Of a stretch of DNA of 52,690 nucleotides, positions 36,615 through 45,064 are shown piece by piece. This DNA comes from an uncultured Succiniclasticum sp. (GTDB taxonomy: Bacteria > Bacillota > Negativicutes > Acidaminococcales > Acidaminococcaceae): contig CAJOKZ010000033.1 in assembly GCA_905235335.1 (NCBI GenBank), positions 1-52,690 on the forward strand, in the 5' to 3' direction. Both the position numbers and the translations under genes were made by a program. Every line of letters starts with the position of its first letter. The first letter of the stretch is position 1. A model generated the notes under the pieces. It did not search any database. It had not been told where the DNA came from and worked only from the letters and a program-made list of their open reading frames with translations.

Positions 36615-37688
36615 TTACAGCATCATATCCAGCAATGTCCATGCCGCAACCGCTTCAATCACAGGCACAGCCCGCGGCACGATGCAGGGATCATGCCGTC
36701 CCGTAATCTCCAGGACCGCATCTTCCCCTGCGGCCAGATCCACCGTCTGCTGCGGACGGCTGATGGACGGCGTGGGTTTGATTGCCACCCGGAACAACAC
36801 CGGCATGCCGTTCGTAATCCCGCCGGTGATGCCGCCATTATTGTTTTTCGTCGTTATGACCTGTTCCCCGTCAAACCGCATCGGATCATTCGCTTCGCTT
36901 CCCTTCAGGGCCGAAATACCGAATCCCGCGCCGAATTCCACACCTTTTACGGCAGGTACCGAAAACAACGCGTGGGACAGGCGGCTCTCCAAAGAATCAA
37001 AAAACGGCTCGCCTATGCCGGGAGGAACACCGATTGCCATGACTTCAATGACCCCGCCAACACTGTCCTTTTCTTCCCGGGCAGCCATGACCTCTGCTTC
37101 CATCAGGGGCGCCCTGCTGGCATCCAGGACCGGCAGGATATAGCGCCGCAGTCCCTGCAGCCGTTCTGCCGTCTCTCCCAACGGATTGAACAACGTATCA
37201 GTTACCCTGCCGATACGGGCGATATGCGCACCTACGACAACCCCTTTTTCCTTCAGTATTGATTTTGCCACCGCACCGACAAACACCAACGGCGCAGTCA
37301 GGCGGCCGGAAAAATGCCCGCCGCCCCGGTAATCGTTAAATCCCTTATATTTTATCTTTCCCGCATAATCCGCATGACCCGGCCGCATCTGATTTTTCAG
37401 TATGCTGTAATCCTTTGAATGCTGGTCACTGTTTGGGATCAGCGCGCAAAGAGGGGTTCCGGCAGCTTTTCCTTCAAATACACCGCTTTCGATGATAAAC
37501 GCATCCGCTTCCTTCCGCTGCGTACTCAGCAGGTTCTGACCCGGAGCCCTTCGTGCCATTTCTTCCCTGATAAACTCCTCATTTATGGCACTGCCCGGCG
37601 GCAAACCGTCCAGCACCAGCCCGATCCCTTTTCCATGGGACTCGCCGAATATGGTCATACGTAAATTCCGGCCAAAGGTGGCTCCCAT
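36615..37688 (-). CDS. aroC: Chorismate synthase
   Basis: Last step of the common pathway: removes phosphate from EPSP to give chorismate, with reduced FMN. The 357-residue protein is intact. Seen: GATFGRNLRMTIFGESHGKGIG at the N terminus (family signature GESHG), MRPGHADYAGKIKY, GGGHFSGRLTAPLV, and ITGRHDPCIVPRAVPV near the C terminus. The start at 37688 follows AAGGAG at 8 nt. It lies 62 nt after aroA. Confidence 0.96.
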   Translation of the reverse strand: MGATFGRNLRMTIFGESHGKGIGLVLDGLPPGSAINEEFIREEMARRAPGQNLLSTQRKEADAFIIESGVFEGKAAGTPLCALIPNSDQHSKDYSILKNQMRPGHADYAGKIKYKGFNDYRGGGHFSGRLTAPLVFVGAVAKSILKEKGVVVGAHIARIGRVTDTLFNPLGETAERLQGLRRYILPVLDASRAPLMEAEVMAAREEKDSVGGVIEVMAIGVPPGIGEPFFDSLESRLSHALFSVPAVKGVEFGAGFGISALKGSEANDPMRFDGEQVITTKNNNGGITGGITNGMPVLFRVAIKPTPSISRPQQTVDLAAGEDAVLEITGRHDPCIVPRAVPVIEAVAAWTLLDMML

Positions 37689-37750
37689 ACAAATCACTCC
37701 TTATTGCTCTCTGCGTCTCACCGGTTCTTCTCTTCATCGGCGTCAGTCTG

Positions 37751-39056
37751 TCAGACCGTTTCTGCCTGTCCTCCGACCGACGCATAATCCTTCCAGAATT
37801 CAGGATAGGATTTGGATACGCTTTCCCCTCCGGTAAGACACACCGGTTCTTTGCATACCAGTGTCGCAACCGCCATGCTCATAGCGATCCGGTGGTCATT
37901 CCAGGCATCGACAGAAGCGCCTCCCGCCAACCCTTCCGGTTTTCCATTTATTAGAAGTCCTTCCGGCTCCTCGGTAATATCGGCGCCCAGTTTGTTCAGT
38001 TCAGAATGCATGGCAGCCAGTCTGTCACATTCCTTGATCCGAAGCCGCCCGGCATTAATGATACGGGTAGTTCCTTCCGCCACAGCCGCAGCTACCGATA
38101 ACACAGGCACCAGATCCGGACAGTCTGCCGCGTCGATCACGCAGCCATGCAGGGGAGGAACGGGCCGTAAAAGAATCACCCTTTTCTTCAATATCCGCTC
38201 CCATATCCCGGAGAATCTTAAGGACCGCTTTATCCCCCTGCAGCGACACGGCAGACAAGCCGCGGCAGGACAGTCCGCCAAGGCTCCCGATAGCACCGGC
38301 CACAAGCCAGAAGGCCGACTGCGACCAATCCCCTTCCACCTGTACCCGTTCCGTCGGTGCTTTATATTCCTGCCTTCCGGGGATCCGGTAATGAAGTTCA
38401 TCCGTTCTGTTGATTTCTATGCCGAATGCCCGCAGGCTGCTCAGCGTCAGCTCAATATAGCTGGCAGATTCCAGAGGGGGCAGTATCTCCAGCGAAGAAT
38501 CCGCTTCCAACAGCGGCAGCGCAAACAAAAGCCCGGAAACGAACTGGGAACTGACATCCCCCGGCAGCACATAGTGTCCCGGTTTTAGCCGTCCCGCCAC
38601 TGTCAGGGGAAGCCAGCCGTTTTCCGCCGTGCGGTAACGCAGTCCCTGTTTTTCAAAAATATCATAATAAGGCTTCAGCGGTCTCGAAACCAGTTTTCCG
38701 TGTCCCTCAAAAGTAAACGGCGTACCGCACAATGCGCCCAACGGGATAAAAAAGCGCAGCGTAGAACCTGATTCGCCGCAGTCTGCCGTAACCGCCCCGG
38801 ACGGAAACCGTTTATCCCAACTGAACTGAAAGGCGGTCCGCCCATTATACAGGGATGGCACCTCCGTCACGGAAACGCCCAGCCCTGACAGGCACCGGTT
38901 GGTTGCCTCAATATCCTTCGAGACAGCTATGTTATCCACGATACATTGGTTTCCGGCAAGTCCCGCACAGATACACATACGGTGCCCCATGCTCTTGGAT
39001 GACGGAATCCGTACGCCGCCCTGAAGGGAAGCCGGAGTAAGTTTATAAGTCGTCAT
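37751..39056 (-). pseudogene. aroA: EPSP synthase (3-phosphoshikimate 1-carboxyvinyltransferase), frame broken
   Basis: Joins shikimate-3-phosphate and PEP. The first frame starts with MTTYKLTPASLQGGVRIPSSKS (shown only in part of the family N terminus) and contains TADCGESGSTLRFF, the PEP-site GDVSSQF and EGDWSQSAFWLVAGA, up to DSFTAR. Near 38150-38163 the frame shifts by one base. The second frame continues PLHGCVIDAADCPDLVPVL, RLRIKECDRLAAM, WNDHRIAMS and SYPEFWKDY. Total length is 1306 nt, one more than a multiple of three, so one inserted base within CCCGTTCCTCCCC is the simplest cause. Without the break it would encode about 434 residues, the normal length. Confidence 0.9.
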
Positions 39057-39096
39057 ATCAAATCCCCTGTTCCGGGAAACCCCTAGGTTACCAAAA

Positions 39097-40170
39097 TTAT
39101 GTTTTTTCCGGAAGATAGTCTTCCAATCCGCTGAATTCTGTTTTTTGCAAAAAACTTTCGCCGATGGTTTTCAGCAATACCAGTGTCAGGCTGGAGCCTC
39201 TTTTCTTTTTATCCAGCGCAACAGCCTTCAAAAAGTCCTCCGGTTTCATCGCTACAGTAACAGGCAGCAGAAACTTTTGCAGCAGTGCCTTAATCTTATC
39301 TGCCGTACCCGGTTCTGTCAGCCCCAGCGCTTCCGAGCGGCCGGTAATCAATACCATCCCTATGCCGACCCCTTCCCCGTGGCTGAAAGTATCAAAATGG
39401 AATGTTTTTTCCACCGCGTGTCCCAGTGTATGCCCAAAATTCAGCAGCATCCGTTCGCCGGTATCAAATTCATCCTTTTCCACGATCCGCGCCTTTAATG
39501 CGCAGCATGTCTCTATGATACCGTCCGCCTGTTCCAGAAGGTCCCTGTCATCCCGCAGCCGCTCAAGCTGTGAAAACAGTTCCCTGTCCAAAATACAACC
39601 GTATTTAATGACTTCCGCCAGTCCGTCATGAAGATAGCGGACCGGCAGCGTTTTCAACAGGTCCGGGTCAATAAAAACGGCCTTCGGCTGATAAAACGCG
39701 CCCACCAAATTTTTTCCGCTTTTCAGGTCGATAGCGACCTTTCCGCCTACACTACTGTCCACAGCGGCCAAAAGCGATGTAGGAATCTGGATGAACGCAA
39801 TCCCCCGTAAAAAGGTTGCCGCAGCCAATCCCCCCATATCACCTGTCACGCCGCCTCCCAGAGCGATTACCATGTCACTCCTGGTCAGGCCTGCCGCAGC
39901 CAGCCCGTCATACAACGTCCCCAGCGTCACCAGGTTCTTCCTCTCCTCACCGGCCTGAAAGGTCAGCACGGTAACAGACAATCCTTCCTTTTCCAGCGCC
40001 TGCCGCAGGATTGACGCATATAACGGTCCGACGTTACTGTCCGTGATGACAGCCGCCTTTTCCGCCCGGGGAAGCAGCGCCCGGATCTTCTGCCCCGCCT
40101 GTTCCAGCAGTCCTCTTTCAATTTCTATATTATAGCTCTTCTGACCCAACTCAACATGAACAATTCTCAT
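39097..40170 (-). CDS. aroB: 3-dehydroquinate synthase
   Basis: Second step of the shikimate pathway: cyclises DAHP to 3-dehydroquinate using NAD and a metal. The 357-residue protein is intact. Seen: ITDSNVGPLY, the NAD motif ALGGGVTGDMGGLAAATFLRG, PTSLLAAVDSSVGGK, the metal and catalytic residues in GLAEVIKYG, LNFGHTLGHAVE and FSHGEGVGIG. It lies 40 nt upstream of aroA. Confidence 0.97.
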   Translation of the reverse strand: MRIVHVELGQKSYNIEIERGLLEQAGQKIRALLPRAEKAAVITDSNVGPLYASILRQALEKEGLSVTVLTFQAGEERKNLVTLGTLYDGLAAAGLTRSDMVIALGGGVTGDMGGLAAATFLRGIAFIQIPTSLLAAVDSSVGGKVAIDLKSGKNLVGAFYQPKAVFIDPDLLKTLPVRYLHDGLAEVIKYGCILDRELFSQLERLRDDRDLLEQADGIIETCCALKARIVEKDEFDTGERMLLNFGHTLGHAVEKTFHFDTFSHGEGVGIGMVLITGRSEALGLTEPGTADKIKALLQKFLLPVTVAMKPEDFLKAVALDKKKRGSSLTLVLLKTIGESFLQKTEFSGLEDYLPEKT

Positions 40171-40319
40171 GATTTTTCCTCAACCTGCCCCAAACACGGC
40201 CACCTAACAGGGATCCGAATGGCAATTCGGTGTCATGCCCGCTTTCCTTTTTGGGGATCACTGACCCGTTCGTCCGCACGCTTGCAATTAATTATTACAA
40301 CCAGCTGCATCAACATCTT

Positions 40320-41192
40320 TTAATACAGTGTCCGACGCCGGGGGCCTGCCTCTCTCATAATATCTTTAAGCGCTTCCCGATCCTTTTCCACCATCGCTTT
40401 TTTCCACCGTTCCAGCTGTTTCTGGTAGTTTTCGATCTCCGCAATAACATTTTCACGGTTGGAAAGGAACAGGTCGCTCCACAAATCAGGATTTATATCC
40501 GCCACTCGCGTCGCATCCCGGAATCCCCCGGCTATAAAGAACCGGGTATTTTCATTGTAAGAAGCACTGTTCACCAGGGCCACCGCTGTGATGTGCGGAA
40601 GATCACTGGTATAGGCGATGATCTTGTCATGGTCTTCCATAGAAACTTTCACCGACCGGGCGCAGCCCAGTTCCCTGGCAAAATGATCCAGCCATGAAAC
40701 AGCCCCTTCCGTATTTTTTTCAGTCGGCACAATAATATAATTGGAATTTTTAAAGATCCCGGCATCTGACATGCCCAGTCCGCTTCCCTGCCGGCCGGCC
40801 ATGGGGTGTCCGGACAGGAATTCACAGCCTTCCGGCAGCATCTCCTGAATTTCATAGGGCATCGTTCCTTTGACGCCGGTCGCATCTGTCAGCAGCATCC
40901 CTTCGGCAAAATTCCCGAGATTTTTCCGGACAAAATCCACAATAGCTTCCGGATATACACTGCAGATTACGACATCCGCCTCCTTCAAGGCGCGTCCGTC
41001 TTCTTCCACAATCCCGTCGATCATATTGGCAGTCAGGCAGGCATGGGCGATCCCATGACTGATATCCATGCCCAGAATCCGCCTGACCTTGAGATTACGA
41101 AGGGCTTTGGCATAAGAACCGCCGATCAGTCCCAGTCCTACGATGGCAAATGTCAACTCCTGTAACGGTTTTTCCAGATACGGTTTCGTCAT
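40320..41192 (-). CDS. tyrA: Prephenate dehydrogenase
   Basis: NAD-dependent conversion of prephenate to 4-hydroxyphenylpyruvate, the branch to tyrosine. The 290-residue protein is intact. Rossmann motif VGLGLIGGSYAKAL near the N terminus, TDATGVKG, the catalytic segment SGHPMAGRQGSG, and DLPHITAVAL. The all-helical C-terminal domain follows. There is no ACT domain, so feedback by tyrosine may act elsewhere, for example at DAHP synthase. About 130 nt separate it from aroF. Confidence 0.95.
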   Translation of the reverse strand: MTKPYLEKPLQELTFAIVGLGLIGGSYAKALRNLKVRRILGMDISHGIAHACLTANMIDGIVEEDGRALKEADVVICSVYPEAIVDFVRKNLGNFAEGMLLTDATGVKGTMPYEIQEMLPEGCEFLSGHPMAGRQGSGLGMSDAGIFKNSNYIIVPTEKNTEGAVSWLDHFARELGCARSVKVSMEDHDKIIAYTSDLPHITAVALVNSASYNENTRFFIAGGFRDATRVADINPDLWSDLFLSNRENVIAEIENYQKQLERWKKAMVEKDREALKDIMREAGPRRRTLY

Positions 41193-41321
41193 ATCGCACC
41201 TCTTTCAAAGGGACCGCCTCATAGCACACAGTCCCCAGTCCCGCCCGATCATGCATTGGATGCTTGCAGCCGGCTTGCGTCTGTATCGGTCCTATTATAC
41301 CATGCGGCGGTAATCTTTACA

Positions 41322-42327
41322 TCACATTTCCCTGCCAATAATCCGGGCAATGCCTTTCAGTTCTCCCATCAATTCCGCAAAACGCTCCGGTTTCAGGGAC
41401 TGTGCCCCATCGCAGAGAGCCCTTTCAGGATCATTGTGGACTTCAATGAGCAAACCATCCGCCCCCACTGCCACAGCCGCCTTGGCCAGTGCGGGAACCA
41501 TCCACCAGAGGCCCGCTGCATGGCTGGGATCTACAATGACCGGCAGATGACTCAGTTTCTTGACTGCACAGACTGCGCTGAGATCCAGCGTATTGCGGGT
41601 ATATGTCTCATAAGTACGGATCCCCCGTTCGCAGAGGATTACATTGGTATTTCCTTCCGCCATAATGTATTCCGCACTCATAATCCATTCCTGAACTGTA
41701 GCGGCAAGCCCGCGTTTTAACAGGATCGGCTTATTGGTCTTTCCCAGTTCCTTCAGCAGGGAATAGTTCTGCATATTTCGTGCCCCGACCTGGATCAGGT
41801 CCACATCATCCACAAACCGGTCCAAAACATCGGCACTCATGATCTCCGTCACGATGGGAAGTCCTGTTTCCTCCCTGGCTTCTTTCAGCAACTCCAGGCC
41901 CGGCAGTCCCATGCCCTGGAAGGAATACGGGGATGTACGCGGTTTGAAGGCCCCGCCCCGCATCAGGCTTGCGCCGCTCATTTTAACCGACTTCGCCACA
42001 CCGATCACCTGCTCCCTCGTCTCCACGCTGCAGGGACCGGCAATGACCTGTACCTTCTTCCCACCAATCTTCACGCCCGCCACATCGATGACGCTGTCAT
42101 CCGGGTGGAACGCACGGTTGGCCCGCTTAAAAGGCTCCTGCACCCGAAGGACCTTCTCGATCCAGTCATTGACCATGGGGATTCAATATACTGGTATCAC
42201 CTACTATACCCAGGACAGCAGCCTGGCTGCCGGTACTCAGGTCAATTTTAAATCCCTTTGCCTCCAGGCCGGCAATGATCTTATTTCTCTCTTCTACCGG
42301 GGCATTTGGTTTCATTACGATGATCAT
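41322..42327 (-). pseudogene. aroF: DAHP synthase (type I-beta, with N-terminal regulatory domain), frame broken
   Basis: First step of aromatic synthesis: PEP plus erythrose-4-phosphate gives DAHP. The N-terminal ferredoxin-like regulatory domain reads MIIVMKPNAPVEERNK through VGDTSILNP in one frame, starting at 42327 after AAAGGAGAG. A run of four C at 42177-42180 puts it out of frame, ending at a stop a few codons later. The catalytic barrel continues in the next frame from MVNDWIEKVLRVQEPF, with GPCSVE, KPRTSPYSFQG, the LLKRG loop and VIVDPSHAAG. The total of 1006 nt is one more than a multiple of three, so one extra C explains it. The barrel frame has its own ATG at 42176 but no ribosome binding site. 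In related enzymes the N-terminal domain mediates feedback inhibition by Tyr or Phe. Confidence 0.92.
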
Positions 42328-42506
42328 AGTCTTTTTCTCTCCTTTGCATTATAAATTTTTATAAAATATTTTGGAATCTCCGTACACTGTTTTTTCTGTG
42401 ACCCGCCGCAAAGACGGAAGACCATCACAGCGGCACCGGCGGCCGCACCTTTCCCCCTGCGGATATTTTCCTCAAGGGTGGACTGGCAGGCACGGTGCAG
42501 GTAAAC

Positions 42507-42533
42507 AAAAAGCGGGCTCGTAAAAGAGCCCGC
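42507..42533 (-). terminator. Attenuator terminator in the aromatic operon leader
   Basis: Minus-strand stem GCGGGCTC/GAGCCCGC (42512-42533) with a 6-nt loop and a TTTTTG tail. It lies between the leader peptide stop (42599) and aroF (42327), so it would end transcription before aroF unless an alternative fold forms. Confidence 0.9.
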
Positions 42534-42598
42534 CTGTATCCGGTTGGCAGCCTTCGATCTCTTCTCCGGCCTTTTCTGTTTACGATTCCATGTTATCT

Positions 42599-42691
42599 TC
42601 AGTTTTCCCGCACAAAATAGCCATAGCTATAATAATAGCCATAGCTGAAGGAAAACCCGTATACCCCTGTAAACATGGAATTCGTTTTCAT
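42599..42691 (-). CDS. Tyr/Phe-rich leader peptide of the aromatic operon
   Basis: A 30-codon ORF just downstream of the promoter and ahead of an intrinsic terminator. It starts MKTNSMFTGVYG and continues with Tyr/Phe-dense codons (FSFSYGYYYSYGYF) before VREN and TGA. Seven Tyr and four Phe in 30 residues are the signature of a ribosome-mediated attenuator that senses charged tRNA-Tyr and tRNA-Phe. AGGTGCAGGG precedes the ATG. The segments TTCCATG (inside the ORF) and CATGGAA (just after it) are complementary, giving one candidate pause or alternative hairpin. It controls aroF and the following eight genes. Too short for standard gene callers, so probably missed in annotation. Confidence 0.88.
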   Translation of the reverse strand: MKTNSMFTGVYGFSFSYGYYYSYGYFVREN

Positions 42692-42759
42692 CCCTGCACC
42701 TGCATACTGAAATTACAACCACATATAACAAATATTCTGATATCTTCTAATACATTCTT

Positions 42760-42788
42760 AGTGTAAACCTCTTTACGCCCACCGTCAA
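42760..42788 (-). promoter_or_regulatory. Sigma-A promoter of the aromatic operon
   Basis: Minus-strand TTGACG (42783-42788), 17-bp spacer, TACACT (42760-42765). Transcription would start near 42753, about 60 nt before the leader peptide. Confidence 0.75.
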
Positions 42789-42798
42789 GCAGCAGTTG

Positions 42799-42814
42799 TG
42801 TAACGCATGTTACA
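42799..42814. promoter_or_regulatory. TGTAAC-n4-GTTACA palindrome upstream of the aromatic promoter
   Basis: A perfect 6-4-6 dyad 11 bp upstream of the -35 box. It resembles, but is 2 bp shorter than, the TyrR box TGTAAA-n6-TTTACA. It also lies just after the stop codon of the sulfatase gene. A regulator site is plausible. Confidence 0.45.
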
Positions 42815-42845
42815 GTTTATACGAAAAAAGACATCGAAAAACAGT

Positions 42846-44942
42846 TTATTTTCCCTTTTCCTCTGTTCCCGCAACCACACTGTTTCCATCCTGCCCTGCC
42901 GGTAAACCGCTCACATAATAGGTATACATAACAAAGTTCGCCAGAGCGTCTTCATATTCATGTTGCGGATACGGCTCATCAATCTTATCCACGAACTGCA
43001 TATCCCGGCTGAAATAATACGCCTTATCCCCAAAAAATCCCAAGGCAGACTCTTTTTCCCGGTACTGCTGCAACAGGTTTCGACCAATAAACCGTTCCGG
43101 CGGCCGGATCCCCTCCAGGCACAAAAGCGTAGGCGCCATATCGATCTGGGAAGCATAGGTACTGCTGTCGAGATTCTCCAGCGGCGCCGTATTCTTCGAT
43201 ACAAAGATTAATGGGATGGGTGCTATGCTGTACCGATCCTGCTCCTTTTTCACGATTTGTGTATATTCACCTCCGGAATGGGGATTGTGGTCACTGGTAA
43301 TGATAAACAGGGTACGGTCATCCATCAGTCCCGCTTCTTCCGCTTCTTTAAAAAAACTGCGCAATGTACAGTCTACCCAGTATATGCCATGGATCGTTAC
43401 CGTCTGCTCGTTGCGGAAAGACTCCGGTGTGTCCGCCCATTTGGTGGCATAGTAGGGATAGGGCTGATGCATATCCAGCGTCTTGGTAACGTACAAATAT
43501 TTTTTTCCTCTCAGATTTTTCATCTGATCAAGCGTCCGCCGGTACATCTCATCGTTATGGAATCCCCATCCGGAAGCACCGGTATACCCTGCCTTCTCCA
43601 TATCTTCCCTGGCCTCGTAATGGGCCATGCCAAACTGGCTGGTATATTCCCGGAACTCGTTGTTGTAGTACCTGCTGGATGCACTCTGGAAATACCCGTC
43701 TATGCCATGTTCCTGCATACTTCGGAACAAAGAAGGCTTATCCGATCCGTCTGTATCACTGTCAAACAGGAGTTGGGACCGGAACGTGGCATTCAATCCT
43801 TCCGTGGTAGGTACGGCAGAAGAATAATAGTTATCGATACGGGGATATCTTTTTACCAGGGAATCAAGAAACGGCGTGGCTTCCGCCGGTATATCCCGAT
43901 TATAGAAATGGATATAATCCCGGTGGACAGATTCCAGCACCAGCATCACGATCCGGTCATAGGCAGGGACCGGCAGCGGATGGGGCGACTCGCTCCGCAT
44001 CACACCAAGCTTATACATCCATTCCCGGTCTTTACCGGTCAGTTCCTTTCTTTTATGCTGGGTAGCACGGACCACCTTCTCTTTGTTAAAAAGCACCTTG
44101 CTGATAATATTGCCCGCAATGGGTGTGACCAGCATGTCCCGATAATCCTGGCGGCTCTTTTCAATCTGTTCCTCGCTCCATAATCCTGATTCATGCAGGG
44201 CAAGCAGTCCTGCATGGCTTCCGGTAAGATACAGCAGGTTACAGCACAATGTCCAGCCTGAAACCGCAAGCAATGCCCAGGCGGCGTTAGGTTTATGACG
44301 TCTTGGCGCCGTAACGCGGAACAGCAGGATTACAGCCAAGATACATCCGCCAATCTGGAACATCTGCGACCGGGAAAAAGAAGATAAGACCCCTCGGATC
44401 GCATATATGTTAAAATTGCGGAAAAATACACCCTGCACATGCATGGATGTCTGCCAGAAATAAATAATATCCAGCAGCATCATGAGCGCGCATAAAAAAT
44501 ATACAGCAAAATAAAAGATTTTATTTCCTCTGGTCGGGTCGTGATGATACCAGACGGCTGCAAGGATGACAGGCGCAATGTTATTCATCAGCCCTGCCAG
44601 GACGGCCAGTGCCGTCAGAAAATAAGGATCCAGCGCCAGTTTCTGGCACATGTACCAGGCGAATCCCAAAAACACTGTGCCCAGCACCGCAGCCGGGAAA
44701 TACCGCTGCAGCCGGTCCGGTATCCGGTTACGGCGTAAAAAAAGCAGGGCTCCCAGGATAAGGAGCACTGCGTCCCGCAGCAACGCATTGACCAGCGTTT
44801 CCCAGTAATCCCCTTCCGGAAAAGGAGAAATTGCCGCATACAGCTGCCGGGCATGTTCTTCTTCCAGAACATAAATGACACCCGCAGCCACTGCAAAAGC
44901 AAGTGGGACGGCAACGTGTTTCCCAATTTTCGTCCAGTTCAT
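42846..44942 (-). CDS. LTA-synthase-like sulfatase-family membrane protein (phosphoglycerol/phosphoethanolamine transferase)
   Basis: A 698-residue inner-membrane protein. The first about 260 residues hold several hydrophobic helices. The extracytoplasmic alkaline-phosphatase-like domain (about 330-670) has the metal Glu of VMLVLESVH, the catalytic Thr in VPTTEGLN and the metal Asp-His pair in ITSDHNPHSGG, the pattern of LtaS and MdoB/OpgB. It likely transfers phosphoglycerol or a similar headgroup from a phospholipid to an envelope polymer or LPS core. It is the last gene of the LPS-related run, downstream of a lipid kinase that could recycle diacylglycerol released by this reaction. The substrate is inference. 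Confidence 0.86.
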   Translation of the reverse strand: MNWTKIGKHVAVPLAFAVAAGVIYVLEEEHARQLYAAISPFPEGDYWETLVNALLRDAVLLILGALLFLRRNRIPDRLQRYFPAAVLGTVFLGFAWYMCQKLALDPYFLTALAVLAGLMNNIAPVILAAVWYHHDPTRGNKIFYFAVYFLCALMMLLDIIYFWQTSMHVQGVFFRNFNIYAIRGVLSSFSRSQMFQIGGCILAVILLFRVTAPRRHKPNAAWALLAVSGWTLCCNLLYLTGSHAGLLALHESGLWSEEQIEKSRQDYRDMLVTPIAGNIISKVLFNKEKVVRATQHKRKELTGKDREWMYKLGVMRSESPHPLPVPAYDRIVMLVLESVHRDYIHFYNRDIPAEATPFLDSLVKRYPRIDNYYSSAVPTTEGLNATFRSQLLFDSDTDGSDKPSLFRSMQEHGIDGYFQSASSRYYNNEFREYTSQFGMAHYEAREDMEKAGYTGASGWGFHNDEMYRRTLDQMKNLRGKKYLYVTKTLDMHQPYPYYATKWADTPESFRNEQTVTIHGIYWVDCTLRSFFKEAEEAGLMDDRTLFIITSDHNPHSGGEYTQIVKKEQDRYSIAPIPLIFVSKNTAPLENLDSSTYASQIDMAPTLLCLEGIRPPERFIGRNLLQQYREKESALGFFGDKAYYFSRDMQFVDKIDEPYPQHEYEDALANFVMYTYYVSGLPAGQDGNSVVAGTEEKGK

Positions 44943-45064
44943 ACGAATACCTGCCTGCTATTAATATGAAAACCGAAGAACCGCCGATTCAAATTGTGCG
45001 ATTGCAGACAATGCATCAGCGGTTCCTTTATCTGCATTCCTGCTGCTGTTGCACCGGTCTTCCC

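Noticed and set aside
42430..42490. A plus-strand AAGGGTGG near 42473 resembling a T-box core
   Set aside because: It is on the strand opposite to aroF, lacks the ACCGCG part and has no stem I or terminator in the right place.
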